Shown here: piece after piece, positions 1-8,710 of the stretch
Layout of the letters: each line of letters begins with the position of its first letter
Position numbering within the stretch: the first letter of the stretch is position 1
Source: Lysobacter sp. Root76
Lineage (GTDB): Bacteria; Pseudomonadota; Gammaproteobacteria; Xanthomonadales; Xanthomonadaceae
Assembly (NCBI RefSeq): GCF_001428685.1
Contig: NZ_LMIK01000001.1
Coordinates: 807,695-871,694 of the forward strand
Direction: 5' to 3'
Length of the DNA stretch: 64,000 nucleotides
The notes under the pieces: model-generated
Databases searched by the model: none
Told to the model about the DNA's origin: nothing
What the model saw: only the letters and a program-made list of their open reading frames with translations
Made by a program: the position numbers and the translations under genes

Positions 1-1622
1 ACGTAGGTGTAGCCGTTGGGCAGCAGGTCGTTGACCGAGACACCGGCCGAGGCCGAGGGACCGTTGTTGGTGACCGTCAAGGTGAAGGTGACATTGGTAC
101 CGACGGTCGGGGTGCTGTTCGACACGCCCTTGACGATCGACAGATCCGCCGAAGCCACCGGCGTCGGGGTCGAGGTGCTGGTGTTGTTGCCCGGCGTCGG
201 ATCACCGGTGGTCGAGCTGACCGTCGCCGTGTTCGCGTAGGTGCCCGTCGCGCGCACGGTGGCGACGATCTGCAGCGAAACCGAAGCGCCATTGGCCAGG
301 CTGCCGATGGTCCACACACCGGTGCCGGACACATAGGCGCCCGCGCCGTTGTCCGAGACATAGGTGTAGCCGTTCGGCAGCAGGTCGGCGACCGACACGG
401 CTGCCGCAGTCGACGGGCCGTTGTTGGTGACCGTCAGGGTGAAGGTGACGTTGGTGCCCACCGCCGGGGTCGCATTCGACACGCCCTTGGTGATCGCCAG
501 GTCGGCCTGCGCCGCAATCGTGGTGTTGGCCGAACTGCTGTTGTTGGCCGGAGTCGGATCGGTCGTGCCGGCCGGCGCCGCAACGGTCGCGGTGTTGGTG
601 ATCGCACCCGGCGTGGTCGCCGTGCCGGTGACGGTGATTGTGACGAAGCTGGTGTCGGCGCTGGTGGTCGCGCCGGTATCGACCGGCAGGTTCGCGGTCA
701 GGCCGATGCTGTTGCCGGTGCCGCTGGGCGCGCTGCAGGTCGAACCCGCACCGGTGCCGGCGCAGGTCCAGCTGACCGCGGTCAGGTTGGCCGGCACGGT
801 GTCGGCGATGCTCGCGCCGGCGACCGCGCTCGGGCCGTTGTTCCAAACCCGGATCGTGTAGCTGACGGCACCGCCCTGGTTGACGGTCGCGGTGCCGGTC
901 TTGGCGATCGCCAGATCGGCCAGCGCGGTGATCGCGGTGTTGGCCGAGCTGCTGTTGTTGCCCGGGGTCGGATCGGTCGCGCCGGCGGGCACCGCGATCG
1001 AAGCGGTGTTGGTGATCGCGCCCGGCGTGGTCGCCGTGCCGGTCACGGTCACGGTCACGAACGCGGTATCGGCCGTGGTGGCCGCGCCGGTGTCGACCGG
1101 CAGGTTCGCGGTCAGGCTGATGCTGTTGCCGGTGCCGCTGGCGGCGCTACAGGTCGAACCCGCGCCGGTGCCGGCGCAGGTCCAGCTGACCGAAGTCAGG
1201 TTGGCCGGCACGGTGTCGGTGATGGTCGCGCCGAGCGAGCTGCTCAGGCCGTTGTTCCAGGCGCGGATCGTGTAGGTGACGGTGCCGCCCTGGTTGACGG
1301 TGGCGGTACCGGTCTTGCTGATCGCCAGATCGGACGAAGCGGCCAGGGTGTTGGTGTCGGTCGAGGAGCAGACGCCGGCGCTGAAGACGCGGCCGGCGCC
1401 GGTGCACGAGGCGCCGCTGTTGGTGACGCCGCTGGGCGGCGAGATGCTCGCGGTATTGCTCAGCGAAGGCGGAAATGTCTGGGCCAGCGCCAGCGGCGCG
1501 GCGAGCATCAGCATCGCGGCCAGCGCGATACGCGACACGGTCCGGGACAAACGCGATCCGGCATGCTCCTCGCGGCAGTTCTGCTGCGGGCGGGCGGTCG
1601 GATGGGTGTTGACGGTCTTCAT
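1..1622 (-). CDS. Exported DUF11-repeat protein, C-terminal part beyond window
   Basis: Open minus-strand frame from an ATG at 1622 that runs off the left edge (about 540 codons visible). The N-terminus has a long charged region, then a hydrophobic stretch (about residues 32-47) ending in an ALA cleavage-type site, so it is probably exported. Residues from about 96 onward are tandem DUF11-type beta-sandwich repeats. They start near residues 96, 234, 372 and 491, each opening with a motif like (S/A)DLAI.K. Units 1 and 2 are 138 residues and very alike; units 3 and 4 are a 119-residue type with NGYTYV motifs and are also very alike. It starts 18 bases after the stop of the upstream DUF11 gene, so the two are probably co-transcribed. 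Such proteins are usually surface-attached or secreted. The specific role is unknown. Confidence 0.85.
   Translation of the reverse strand, partial: MKTVNTHPTARPQQNCREEHAGSRLSRTVSRIALAAMLMLAAPLALAQTFPPSLSNTASISPPSGVTNSGASCTGAGRVFSAGVCSSTDTNTLAASSDLAISKTGTATVNQGGTVTYTIRAWNNGLSSSLGATITDTVPANLTSVSWTCAGTGAGSTCSAASGTGNSISLTANLPVDTGAATTADTAFVTVTVTGTATTPGAITNTASIAVPAGATDPTPGNNSSSANTAITALADLAIAKTGTATVNQGGAVSYTIRVWNNGPSAVAGASIADTVPANLTAVSWTCAGTGAGSTCSAPSGTGNSIGLTANLPVDTGATTSADTSFVTITVTGTATTPGAITNTATVAAPAGTTDPTPANNSSSANTTIAAQADLAITKGVSNATPAVGTNVTFTLTVTNNGPSTAAAVSVADLLPNGYTYVSDNGAGAYVSGTGVWTIGSLANGASVSLQIVATVRATGTYANTATVSSTTGDPTPGNNTSTSTPTPVASADLSIVKGVSNSTPTVGTNVTFTLTVTNNGPSASAGVSVNDLLPNGYTY
125..1340 (-). 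repeat. Tandem intragenic DUF11 repeat units (414 bp and 357 bp periods)
   Basis: Within the left-edge gene the same sequence recurs at a 414-base spacing (for example around 840 and 1254) and again at a 357-base spacing (around 1 and 358). Copies differ by only a few bases over long stretches, so the repeats are conserved at DNA level, not only as protein. This points to recent duplication or gene conversion. Both periods are multiples of three, so unit gain or loss would keep the frame. Confidence 0.8.
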
Positions 1623-1640
1623 GCGTAAGCCCAGACAGGG

Positions 1641-2975
1641 TCAGTAAGCGCCGGCGTTGGCGTTGAACGCCACCGGTACGGTGATGGTGGCCGTGCCGTT
1701 CGCCAGCAGGTTCACGGTGAGCGAAACGGTGTTGCCGCCGACGGCGCCGCCGTTGGCGGCGCTGCAGCTGGAGCCGGCACTGGCCAGGCAGCTCCACGGG
1801 CCCGACAAGGTCGCGCCGGCGGGCAGCGCGTCGCTGATCTGCGCGGCGCTGATCGTGACCGCGCCGAAGTTGCGCGCGATCAGCGTGTAGCTGGTGCCGC
1901 CGCCCGGTGTGTAGCTGGCGGCGACGTCGCTCTTGGCGATCGTCAGATCGGACGTGGTCGCATTGACGAAGGTGCAGGTGATGTTCTGATTGGCGCGGTA
2001 GTTGGCCGCGGCGATGGTCAGCGCGTTGCCGGCCAGCGACGAGGTCACGACGGCGTTGCTCTGGTCGCGGCAGATCGCCGACTGCAGCGCGAAACCGGTG
2101 ACCGCGGATTCGGTGACGGTGATCGCCTGGCTGTGATTGGCGATCGGGAAAAACGCGGACGTCGCCGGATTGAGGGTCGCGGTGTTGAGCGTCGCCGGGC
2201 CCACTCCGTTGCTGCCGGCGAACGGGAAGCTGCCGGTATTGGCCAGGGTCTGCTTGACGATGCGCAGGTCGGAACCAGCGAGCGACCAGATCGCTTCCAG
2301 GCCGTCGCCGGCGCTGCCGCCGCCCGGATCGATGGCGGTCACGGTGAAGGTCAGGCTGGTGATGCCGGTACCGTCGAAGCGGATCGAACCGCAACCGGTG
2401 CCGTTGGCGGCCGTGGTGCTGCATTCGGTGCTGCCCGCGGCAGCGCCACCGGTCGTGCGCTGAAAGGTGTTGCCGGAGACGATGAAGACCGAGTTTCCGC
2501 TGAGCCGGGTCAGACCGACGCTGCCGCCGGTGGAGACGCTGCCGCTCAAGGTCCAAAGCGAGGAGTTGTTCTGACCGCCCGAAGAACCGCCGACGCGGTC
2601 CAAATGCAGCACCGGGTTGTCCACGGCTTTGCTGAAGGTGACGGTGATGGTGTAAGTGTTGGGCGGGATCGTCATGTTCAGCGCGTTGGCGCCGGCGACC
2701 GTGCCCGTGTAGGGGTTGTTCCAGAAGTTGGTGGTGTTGAACGTGCCGTTGCTATACGGATTGGCGCCGCCGATTGCGCCCGACCAGGTCACCGTGACCC
2801 CGACCGCAGGCGAAGTGACGGTCGTGCCGGTGGTGGTCCAGGTGCCGGTGGTCGCGGCCGAAACGCCACCGGCGACGAGCAACAACGCCGACGACGCGCA
2901 CAGCGCGATCAACCGGCGGATACGGCGATAGGCGCGTTCGCGAGCGACGGCGCCGGTGAGCACTGTATGGGTCAT
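1641..2975 (-). CDS. Exported DUF11-domain protein (444 aa)
   Basis: The N-terminus has arginine-rich residues 1-20 and a hydrophobic segment ending GGVSA-A (about residue 41), a good Sec signal. A beta-rich, Ser/Thr/Gly/Asn-rich region of about 200 residues follows, then a stretch like a prealbumin/SpaA-type fold (from DLRIVKQTL), then a single C-terminal DUF11 unit starting SDLTIAKSD. The protein stops just after that unit, without a sorting or anchor signal. It is the first gene of a two-gene unit with the next DUF11 protein (18-base gap). Family knowledge supports a surface or secreted structural protein; adhesion is only a guess. The GC-poor gap upstream should hold the promoter. Confidence 0.8.
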   Translation of the reverse strand: MTHTVLTGAVARERAYRRIRRLIALCASSALLLVAGGVSAATTGTWTTTGTTVTSPAVGVTVTWSGAIGGANPYSNGTFNTTNFWNNPYTGTVAGANALNMTIPPNTYTITVTFSKAVDNPVLHLDRVGGSSGGQNNSSLWTLSGSVSTGGSVGLTRLSGNSVFIVSGNTFQRTTGGAAAGSTECSTTAANGTGCGSIRFDGTGITSLTFTVTAIDPGGGSAGDGLEAIWSLAGSDLRIVKQTLANTGSFPFAGSNGVGPATLNTATLNPATSAFFPIANHSQAITVTESAVTGFALQSAICRDQSNAVVTSSLAGNALTIAAANYRANQNITCTFVNATTSDLTIAKSDVAASYTPGGGTSYTLIARNFGAVTISAAQISDALPAGATLSGPWSCLASAGSSCSAANGGAVGGNTVSLTVNLLANGTATITVPVAFNANAGAY

Positions 2976-3540
2976 ACGATTTCGAACCTGCGCGCCATCA
3001 CGCCGACCACGCCCGACTTCCCGTCGCGCGTACTCGAGCTGTGTGACCTTTGCTTGATCCCCTGAGCACCAACCCGGTGCCCCACATATGCCAACGCCGT
3101 GCCCGACCCTGTGTTCGAGCTACGGAGCGCGCGGACGCTGCTAGCGACCTTTCCCTCGATCCCCTTCCGCACTGCGTGACCCCGTCAGCCTTGGCTTCGG
3201 AGGTCTCTTGCAAATAGTGTGCCATCCATCACATTACTTGCGCAACCAACAGCACACTACCGACCAGAACTGGGCCCCAAATCGAAACGCGCCCCGTTCG
3301 GGAGCTTTCGGGTCACATGCGGTCCTTGTACGTCACCTTTGTGTTCCGTTGAATCAGGGAATACCCCCATATCCCACCGATTGCGTAGAGCACGCGGGCG
3401 TCAATCGCACATATAAAGCGCATAGAGAACCCATAATCCGGCCGTAGGACCATGGCCCGCGACGGGCCCATGGCGGCCCGGTCGTTCGGCTCGGCGCGGC
3501 CTCGCCCTATACTTTCTTCCCCCACCGTACCGGCCGTCCC
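2976..3540. other. 565-bp divergent intergenic region
   Basis: Lies between the minus-strand DUF11 pair and plus-strand ispB. It is visibly less GC-rich than its surroundings, especially 3200-3440, as expected of a double promoter region. Short open frames here have no recognisable protein features. I could not define convincing -35/-10 pairs. Confidence 0.6.
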
Positions 3541-4539
3541 ATGCCTTCCAGCGCAGCATCCCTGTCCGTCCCAGACCTGGCGACCATCCAATCCCTGGCC
3601 CGAGACGACATGGCGGCGGTCGATGCCCTGATCCGACGCCGGCTGGCCTCGGACGTGGTCCTGGTCAACCAGGTCGCTGAATACATCGTCGGCGCCGGCG
3701 GCAAGCGCCTGCGCCCGATGCTGCTGTTGCTGGCCGCCGGCGCCCTCGGCCACCGCGGCCCGGATGCGCACCAGCTGGCGGCCGTGGTCGAGTTCATCCA
3801 CACCGCCACCCTGCTCCACGACGACGTGGTGGACGAGTCCGACCTGCGCCGCGGCCGCAAGACCGCCAACGCGGTCTGGGGCAACGCCGCCAGCGTGCTG
3901 GTCGGCGACTTCCTGTATTCGCGCGGCTTCCAGCTGATGGTCGAACTGGACCGCATGGAAGTGATGAAGATCCTCGCCGACACCACCAACCAGATCGCCG
4001 AGGGCGAAGTCCTGCAGTTGCTGCACGTGCGCAACCCGGACACCGACGAGGCCGCCTACCTGCGCGTGATCGAGCGCAAGACCGCCGTGCTGTTCGCGGC
4101 CGCGACCCGACTGGGCGCACTGCTGTCCGGCGCCGACGCCGCGACCCAGCAGCGCCTGCACGACTGCGGCCTCAACCTGGGCTACGCCTTCCAGATCGCC
4201 GACGACGTGCTCGACTACGCCTCCGACGCGCAGACCCTGGGCAAGAATCTCGGCGACGACCTCGCCGAAGGCAAGGCCACGCTACCGCTGATCCATGCCA
4301 TCGCCCACAGCGACGACGTCACCCGTGCACGCCTGCGCGCGGCGGTCGAGCACGGCGACACCGACGCCATGCCGGAAGTGATGGCGGCGATCCACGCCAC
4401 CGGCGGGCTCGAGTACAGCCGCAAGCGCGCGCACGACTACGCCAACGCCGCCGAAGCCGCGCTGGATGGGCTGGAAGAGAACGACTACACCGCCGCGCTG
4501 CGCGGCCTGGCCCATTACGCGGTCAGTCGCGATCACTGA
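3541..4539 (+). CDS. ispB: Octaprenyl/polyprenyl diphosphate synthase
   Basis: A 332-residue trans-isoprenyl diphosphate synthase that extends farnesyl diphosphate with isopentenyl units to make the long side chain of ubiquinone. The GGKRLRP motif is near residue 54. The first aspartate-rich motif is DDVVD at 94-98, followed by RRGR; the second is DDVLD at 221-225, followed by the GKNLGDDLAEGK loop. Length and motif spacing fit the long-chain (IspB) group rather than the short-chain IspA group. The small residues before the first motif also favour a long product, but the exact chain length cannot be read here. It stands alone, with a convergent neighbour downstream. Confidence 0.93.
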   Translation: MPSSAASLSVPDLATIQSLARDDMAAVDALIRRRLASDVVLVNQVAEYIVGAGGKRLRPMLLLLAAGALGHRGPDAHQLAAVVEFIHTATLLHDDVVDESDLRRGRKTANAVWGNAASVLVGDFLYSRGFQLMVELDRMEVMKILADTTNQIAEGEVLQLLHVRNPDTDEAAYLRVIERKTAVLFAAATRLGALLSGADAATQQRLHDCGLNLGYAFQIADDVLDYASDAQTLGKNLGDDLAEGKATLPLIHAIAHSDDVTRARLRAAVEHGDTDAMPEVMAAIHATGGLEYSRKRAHDYANAAEAALDGLEENDYTAALRGLAHYAVSRDH

Positions 4540-4584
4540 TCGCAGCGGCGCGTTGCGGCGACGGCACTAGCTAGCCGCACCCGG

Positions 4585-5061
4585 CTAAGCCGGCCGCTCC
4601 AGACCGCCAGCTGCGACATACGCCCGCAGCGCCCCCAGGCGCCTGCGGGCATGCCGGAGGAACGACCGGTTCAACAGCGGCTGGATCAGCCAGGCCAGCG
4701 CACGCGGCCGGGCGACGACGCGGTACTTGAAGCTCACGCACGTCTCCTGTTCCGAAACGCGCTTGAACGACCAGGCGCCGGCGAACGCCGCAATGAACCA
4801 GGGACCATCGACCATGTCGATCGCGGCGGCGCGCGGGCGGTTGTAGCTGACATAGCGCACCGTCATGGACTGGCCGTTGTGTGCGCGCACCACCACGACC
4901 GCACCGACCTCCGGGCCGGTGGCCGGCGCGAGGAAGCGGTAGCTCTGCGGAAACGGATCCCAGCGCAGACGCACCGCGTAGTCCTGGGTCAGATCGAACA
5001 AGGCCTCCGCCGAACCGGGCAGCGTTTCGCTGTGCTCGATCACGCTCACCGGCCCGCCCAC
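4585..5061 (-). CDS. SRPBCC (START-like) family protein
   Basis: A 158-residue protein with the layout of the polyketide cyclase/dehydrase (SRPBCC) fold. It opens with a strand like SVIEHSETLPGSAEALFDLT, has a central WDPFPQSYRF segment, and ends in a long helix (LLNRSFLRHARRRLGALRAY). This fold makes a deep hydrophobic cavity that binds lipids or aromatic ligands; no catalytic residue can be assigned. It may start a few codons later, at a GTG just before the SVIEHSE segment. It is convergent with ispB, and the dienelactone hydrolase gene lies upstream on the same strand after about 50 bases. Ligand unknown. Confidence 0.7.
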   Translation of the reverse strand: MGGPVSVIEHSETLPGSAEALFDLTQDYAVRLRWDPFPQSYRFLAPATGPEVGAVVVVRAHNGQSMTVRYVSYNRPRAAAIDMVDGPWFIAAFAGAWSFKRVSEQETCVSFKYRVVARPRALAWLIQPLLNRSFLRHARRRLGALRAYVAAGGLERPA

Positions 5062-5113
5062 CCGGGGATCGAAACACGCAAATCGTTTTGCGCCTGCGCC
5101 GCGTCCATCGAGG

Positions 5114-5902
5114 TTACGGGCTCGCGAACCGTTCCGCGAAGAAGTCGCGCATCATGCGCTCGGCGCGCTTGGCCGCACGCTCGTTGTAGACGCAGCCCGG
5201 CGGATTGGCCGCTTCCGGCTCGGCGAAGCAGTGCACCGCGCCGCTGAAATTGACGAACTGCCAGTCGGCGCCGGCGGCGTCCATTTCCTTCTCGAAGTCG
5301 GCGATGTCCTGGTCGGTGATACCGCGGTCGTCGGCGCCGTTGAGCACCAGCACCGGCGTGCGCACGCCGTCGTCCTGGGCCGGCAGATCGGTCGCGAGGC
5401 CGCCGTGGAAGGTCACCACGCCGGCCAGCTCGCTGCCGCCGCGCACCAGTTCCAGTACCGTGCTGCCGCCGAAGCAGTAGCCCAGCGCGCCGATCCTGGA
5501 CGCGTCCACCGGCGCCTTGCCCGCCTGCGCCTTGAGCACCTTGACCGCCTCCTCGATGCGCGCGCGCAGCTTGGGCCGGTCGGCGCGCAGCGGGGCTGCG
5601 ACCTTGCCGGCTGCCTTGTCGTCCTTGGGACGGATCTTGCTGCCGTAGACGTCCGCGACCAGGACCACGTAGTCGTCGCCGGCGATGTGCTTGGCGCGTT
5701 CGACGGCGGCCGGCGACACGCCTTTCCAGTTCGGCACCATCACCAGGCCCGGGCGCTTGATCGCATTGACGTCGTCGTAGACCAGCACGCCGGTGAAGGA
5801 TTCCTTGCCGATCTTCCACGTGACCGGCTTGGCCTGCATCGCCGCGAACGCGGGCGAGGCGCATAGTACGAGAACGATCGCGGCTACGAGACGACGGCGC
5901 AT
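5114..5902 (-). CDS. Exported dienelactone hydrolase family protein
   Basis: A 262-residue alpha/beta hydrolase with a Sec-type signal peptide (residues 1-20, ending PAFA-A). The nucleophile is Cys143 in GYCFGG, the acid probably Asp191 or Asp192 (NGADDRG), and the base His224 in GAVHCF. This Cys-Asp-His triad is that of the dienelactone hydrolase family. Exported members are common in proteobacteria and are not usually tied to chlorocatechol degradation; no aromatic pathway genes are nearby. The substrate is unknown, perhaps an ester or lactone in the periplasm. It may be co-transcribed with the downstream SRPBCC gene. Confidence 0.85.
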   Translation of the reverse strand: MRRRLVAAIVLVLCASPAFAAMQAKPVTWKIGKESFTGVLVYDDVNAIKRPGLVMVPNWKGVSPAAVERAKHIAGDDYVVLVADVYGSKIRPKDDKAAGKVAAPLRADRPKLRARIEEAVKVLKAQAGKAPVDASRIGALGYCFGGSTVLELVRGGSELAGVVTFHGGLATDLPAQDDGVRTPVLVLNGADDRGITDQDIADFEKEMDAAGADWQFVNFSGAVHCFAEPEAANPPGCVYNERAAKRAERMMRDFFAERFASP

Positions 5903-5979
5903 GACGGATTCTCCCTGAGGTAAGCGCGCAGCCTACCCCGCGGGAATGACGCCGAGATGTGAAGGCGGTCGCGGCCGGC

Positions 5980-7368
5980 TCAGGCGATGCCCAGCCCCGG
6001 GATCGAGCTGATCGCGTCCGGGTCGAACCCGGCCAACTCGGCGAAATGACGGCCGCGGGCGACGTAGTCGCGGTACGGGCCGAAGCTGGGCGCGCCCGGC
6101 GACAACAGCACGACGCCGTCGCCGGCCAGGGCCGCGCGCGCCTGCGCCATCGCTTCGGCCAGGTCCTGCGCCGCGCTCAGGCGGAAATCGGACTGCGCTG
6201 CCAGCGGCGCCAGCAGCTCGTGGATGCGCGGGCCGTTCTCGCCCATGGTCGCGATCGCCAGCGGCGGTTTGCGCCGGATCGCATCGGCGAAGGCGCCCCA
6301 CTCCACGCCGCGGTCGTGACCGCCGACCAGGATCGCGATGCGGCGGCCGTCGTAGCAGTCCAGCGCCGCCAGGCTCGCGTGCGGCGTGGTGCTGATCGAA
6401 TCGTTGACGTAGGTGATGCCGTCGCGCGTGCCCAAGAGCTGCAGGCGGTGCGGCAGCGGCCGGAAGCTGGCGACGTGCGCCGCGAGCGGCGCGGCGTCCA
6501 GGCCCAAGGCTTCGATCGCGGTCAGCACGGCGCACAGGTTGCCGCGGTTGTGGCGGCCCGGCAGCGGCAGCGCGGCGGTGTCCATGATCGGCGCGTCGCC
6601 GCGATACAGCAGATCGCCGCGCAGGTGCCAGCCGTCCTCGCGACCGAACCAGCGCACTTCGCTGCCGGGCAGCGTCAGCGCGGCCAGGGTCGCGTCGTTG
6701 GCGTTGAGCACGGCGATGCGCGGCTCGGCCTCGGTCAGCAGGCGCAGCTTGTCCTCGACGTAGCGCGCGTGCGAACCGTGCCAGTCCAGATGTTCGGGAA
6801 ACACGTTGAGCGCGATCGCGACCTCGGGCCGCACGCCGCCGGCGGCGACATCGCCGGTCTGATAGCTGGACAGCTCGATCGCCCAGAACTCGGGCGGCTG
6901 CGGCGGCGCCATCAGCTCCAGCAAGGGCAGGCCGATGTTGCCGGCCAGCGCGGTGCGATGCCCGGCCGCGCGCAGCAGATGGGCGAGCAGCGAAGTGGTG
7001 GTGCTCTTGCCCTTGGTGCCGGTCACGCAGACCGTGCGCGCATCGGGATGCTCGCCGAACCACAGCGCGGTGCCGCCGAGGAAACGCGTGCCCTGCTCCG
7101 CCGCGGCCATGGCCTCGGCGCGATACGGGCTGATCCCGGGCGACTTGATCACGAACTCGAACGCGGCCAGGCGCTCGGCGTTGGCCGCGGTCTCGATCAG
7201 CAGGCGCGCATCGCCCAGCCCGCGCGCATCGGCGGCCTCGTCGTGCGAACAGAACAGGGTCAGGGTCTGTTCCGGCAGCGCCGAACGCAGCGCGCGGTAG
7301 GCGGCGCGGCCTTCGCGGCCCCAGCCCCACAGCGCGGTGCGGCGTCCCTCAAGCTGCGAGATACGCAC
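5980..7368 (-). CDS. murD2: UDP-N-acetylmuramoyl-L-alanine--L-glutamate ligase (MurD2)
   Basis: A 462-residue Mur ligase. The ATP-binding loop GTKGKSTTT is at 117-125, a Rossmann-like N-terminal domain opens [12 protein letters not shown], and C-terminal motifs include [12 protein letters not shown] and VGGHDRGV. In Xanthomonas oryzae the MurD2-MurL pair is known to replace the usual route: MurD2 adds L-glutamate to UDP-MurNAc-L-Ala and MurL then inverts it to D-glutamate. The assignment rests on Mur-ligase motifs plus direct linkage: its start overlaps the end of murL by 20 bases. It acts in the cytoplasm. A canonical MurD elsewhere in the genome cannot be excluded. Confidence 0.9.
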   Translation of the reverse strand: MRISQLEGRRTALWGWGREGRAAYRALRSALPEQTLTLFCSHDEAADARGLGDARLLIETAANAERLAAFEFVIKSPGISPYRAEAMAAAEQGTRFLGGTALWFGEHPDARTVCVTGTKGKSTTTSLLAHLLRAAGHRTALAGNIGLPLLELMAPPQPPEFWAIELSSYQTGDVAAGGVRPEVAIALNVFPEHLDWHGSHARYVEDKLRLLTEAEPRIAVLNANDATLAALTLPGSEVRWFGREDGWHLRGDLLYRGDAPIMDTAALPLPGRHNRGNLCAVLTAIEALGLDAAPLAAHVASFRPLPHRLQLLGTRDGITYVNDSISTTPHASLAALDCYDGRRIAILVGGHDRGVEWGAFADAIRRKPPLAIATMGENGPRIHELLAPLAAQSDFRLSAAQDLAEAMAQARAALAGDGVVLLSPGAPSFGPYRDYVARGRHFAELAGFDPDAISSIPGLGIA

Positions 7369-8710
7369 GCAGGCGCTCCCACAGTTTGAGCGGAATGCGT
7401 TGCTCGTCGTCGATCACCAGCAGCGGTTCGATGCGCAGCTCGGCGGCGTCGAGCTGAGGCCGGATCTCGCGCGCGAAACGCTCGACCAGGGTGTCTTCGC
7501 GCCATTCGGGGCGCTCGGTCAGCGCCGCCATCGCGGCGCGCGACTCGCGGCCTTCGCCCACGCATTCGAACGGCTTGTGGTCCTGGTATTCCAGCAAGGC
7601 GTCGTAGCCGCCGATCTGGCCGGCGTCGTCGAGCAGGTTGCGGCCGAAGATGCCGACCAGACGCGGCTTGGGCATGAACGGCGCCAGCGCCAGAAACACG
7701 AAGTGGCACTTCGGACAAACGCCGCACCAACGGTTGGCCGGGCGCTCGCCGAGGATATGGAAGTTGCGGTTGCAGCTGCTGAAGTGGGCGTCGTAGCGGT
7801 CGCTGCGCGCGAACTGGCGCGCCACCGCGAGCTCGCTCAAGGGACGCAGCAGCGAGTAGTAACGCAGGTCGGCCGCGACATAGCGTTGCAGATGGTCGCC
7901 GAACGCCTGCTCGCAGGCCCAGCCCTTCGACCATTGGTGATTCACCTCGCCGGTGCCTTCGATGAGGCTGCCGTAACTGGCCGAGCGCTCGTTCGAGAAC
8001 ACCACTTGATCGACGCCGTGCAGCAACGCGGCCAGCGCCATGATCGCCGAGTTCACCACCGTGACCGGGATATGGCCGTTCCAGGCGCCTTCGCGGTTGT
8101 AGTCGAACAATTGCGGCGCCAGCGCGCGGCCGAGGTTCAAGGTGGGCAGGCCGGTGCGCTGAGCGCAGGCGGCGATCAGCTGCGAGCCGCCGATCCAGGT
8201 CACGGTCTGCGCGACGTCGAGCGCGCGCAGGGCTTCGATGCTGACCAACGAATCCTTGCCGCCGCCGATCGCGACCAGGGCATGCTCGTGCAGGCCGAGC
8301 GCGGGCGCGGCGGCGTCCGCCGCAGCGTCGACCGGGAAGCGGATCTTGCCGTGCAGGTTCAAGCCGTTGCGATAGGCGAACTCGCCCAGGCCGTTGACGT
8401 AGATCAGTTCCAGCAGCGCAGCGGTGTCGGCGTCGATCGCGTAGGAATCGATGCGGATCTGCTCCGGCACCGCGGCCTTGTAGTAGCTCACGCCTGCGAT
8501 CAGATGCAGCAGCCGCAGCGCGCGTTCGACCGCGGCCGCGCGCGCGTCGTCGAGCGCGAACGGCGCGCCGGGCACGGTGATCGTCTCGATCAGTTCCGGG
8601 CCGTCGTCGAACGCGTACACCAGCTGCGCCACGCCGCTCGCCGCGTCGAAACCGCAACGCACGAAACGGAATGCGCGGATCGCATCGCGCTGGAAACGCC
8701 AATCAGTCAT
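7349..8710 (-). CDS. murL: UDP-MurNAc-L-Ala-L-Glu epimerase (MurL)
   Basis: A 453-residue protein that resembles MurL, the ATP-dependent epimerase that inverts the terminal L-Glu of UDP-MurNAc-L-Ala-L-Glu. A PP-loop-like motif GGGKDS lies at 149-154, consistent with adenylation of the glutamate carboxylate. A conserved WCGVCPKC cysteine cluster lies in the C-terminal half. The start codon overlaps the lysAC stop (TAATG) and the end overlaps murD2, so the three genes are translationally coupled. Together they supply the second residue of the peptidoglycan stem peptide without free D-glutamate. Function is taken from the characterised Xanthomonas homologue. Confidence 0.88.
   Translation of the reverse strand: MTDWRFQRDAIRAFRFVRCGFDAASGVAQLVYAFDDGPELIETITVPGAPFALDDARAAAVERALRLLHLIAGVSYYKAAVPEQIRIDSYAIDADTAALLELIYVNGLGEFAYRNGLNLHGKIRFPVDAAADAAAPALGLHEHALVAIGGGKDSLVSIEALRALDVAQTVTWIGGSQLIAACAQRTGLPTLNLGRALAPQLFDYNREGAWNGHIPVTVVNSAIMALAALLHGVDQVVFSNERSASYGSLIEGTGEVNHQWSKGWACEQAFGDHLQRYVAADLRYYSLLRPLSELAVARQFARSDRYDAHFSSCNRNFHILGERPANRWCGVCPKCHFVFLALAPFMPKPRLVGIFGRNLLDDAGQIGGYDALLEYQDHKPFECVGEGRESRAAMAALTERPEWREDTLVERFAREIRPQLDAAELRIEPLLVIDDEQRIPLKLWERLRAYLAA

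Noticed and set aside
3208-3447. Short plus-strand frames in the DUF11/ispB gap
   Set aside because: Their predicted proteins lack recognisable domains or signal features, and the region is AT-richer like a promoter region.
5114-5902. Part of a chlorocatechol degradation pathway
   Set aside because: The hydrolase has a signal peptide and no catechol dioxygenase, cycloisomerase or regulator is near; the family name does not prove that role.
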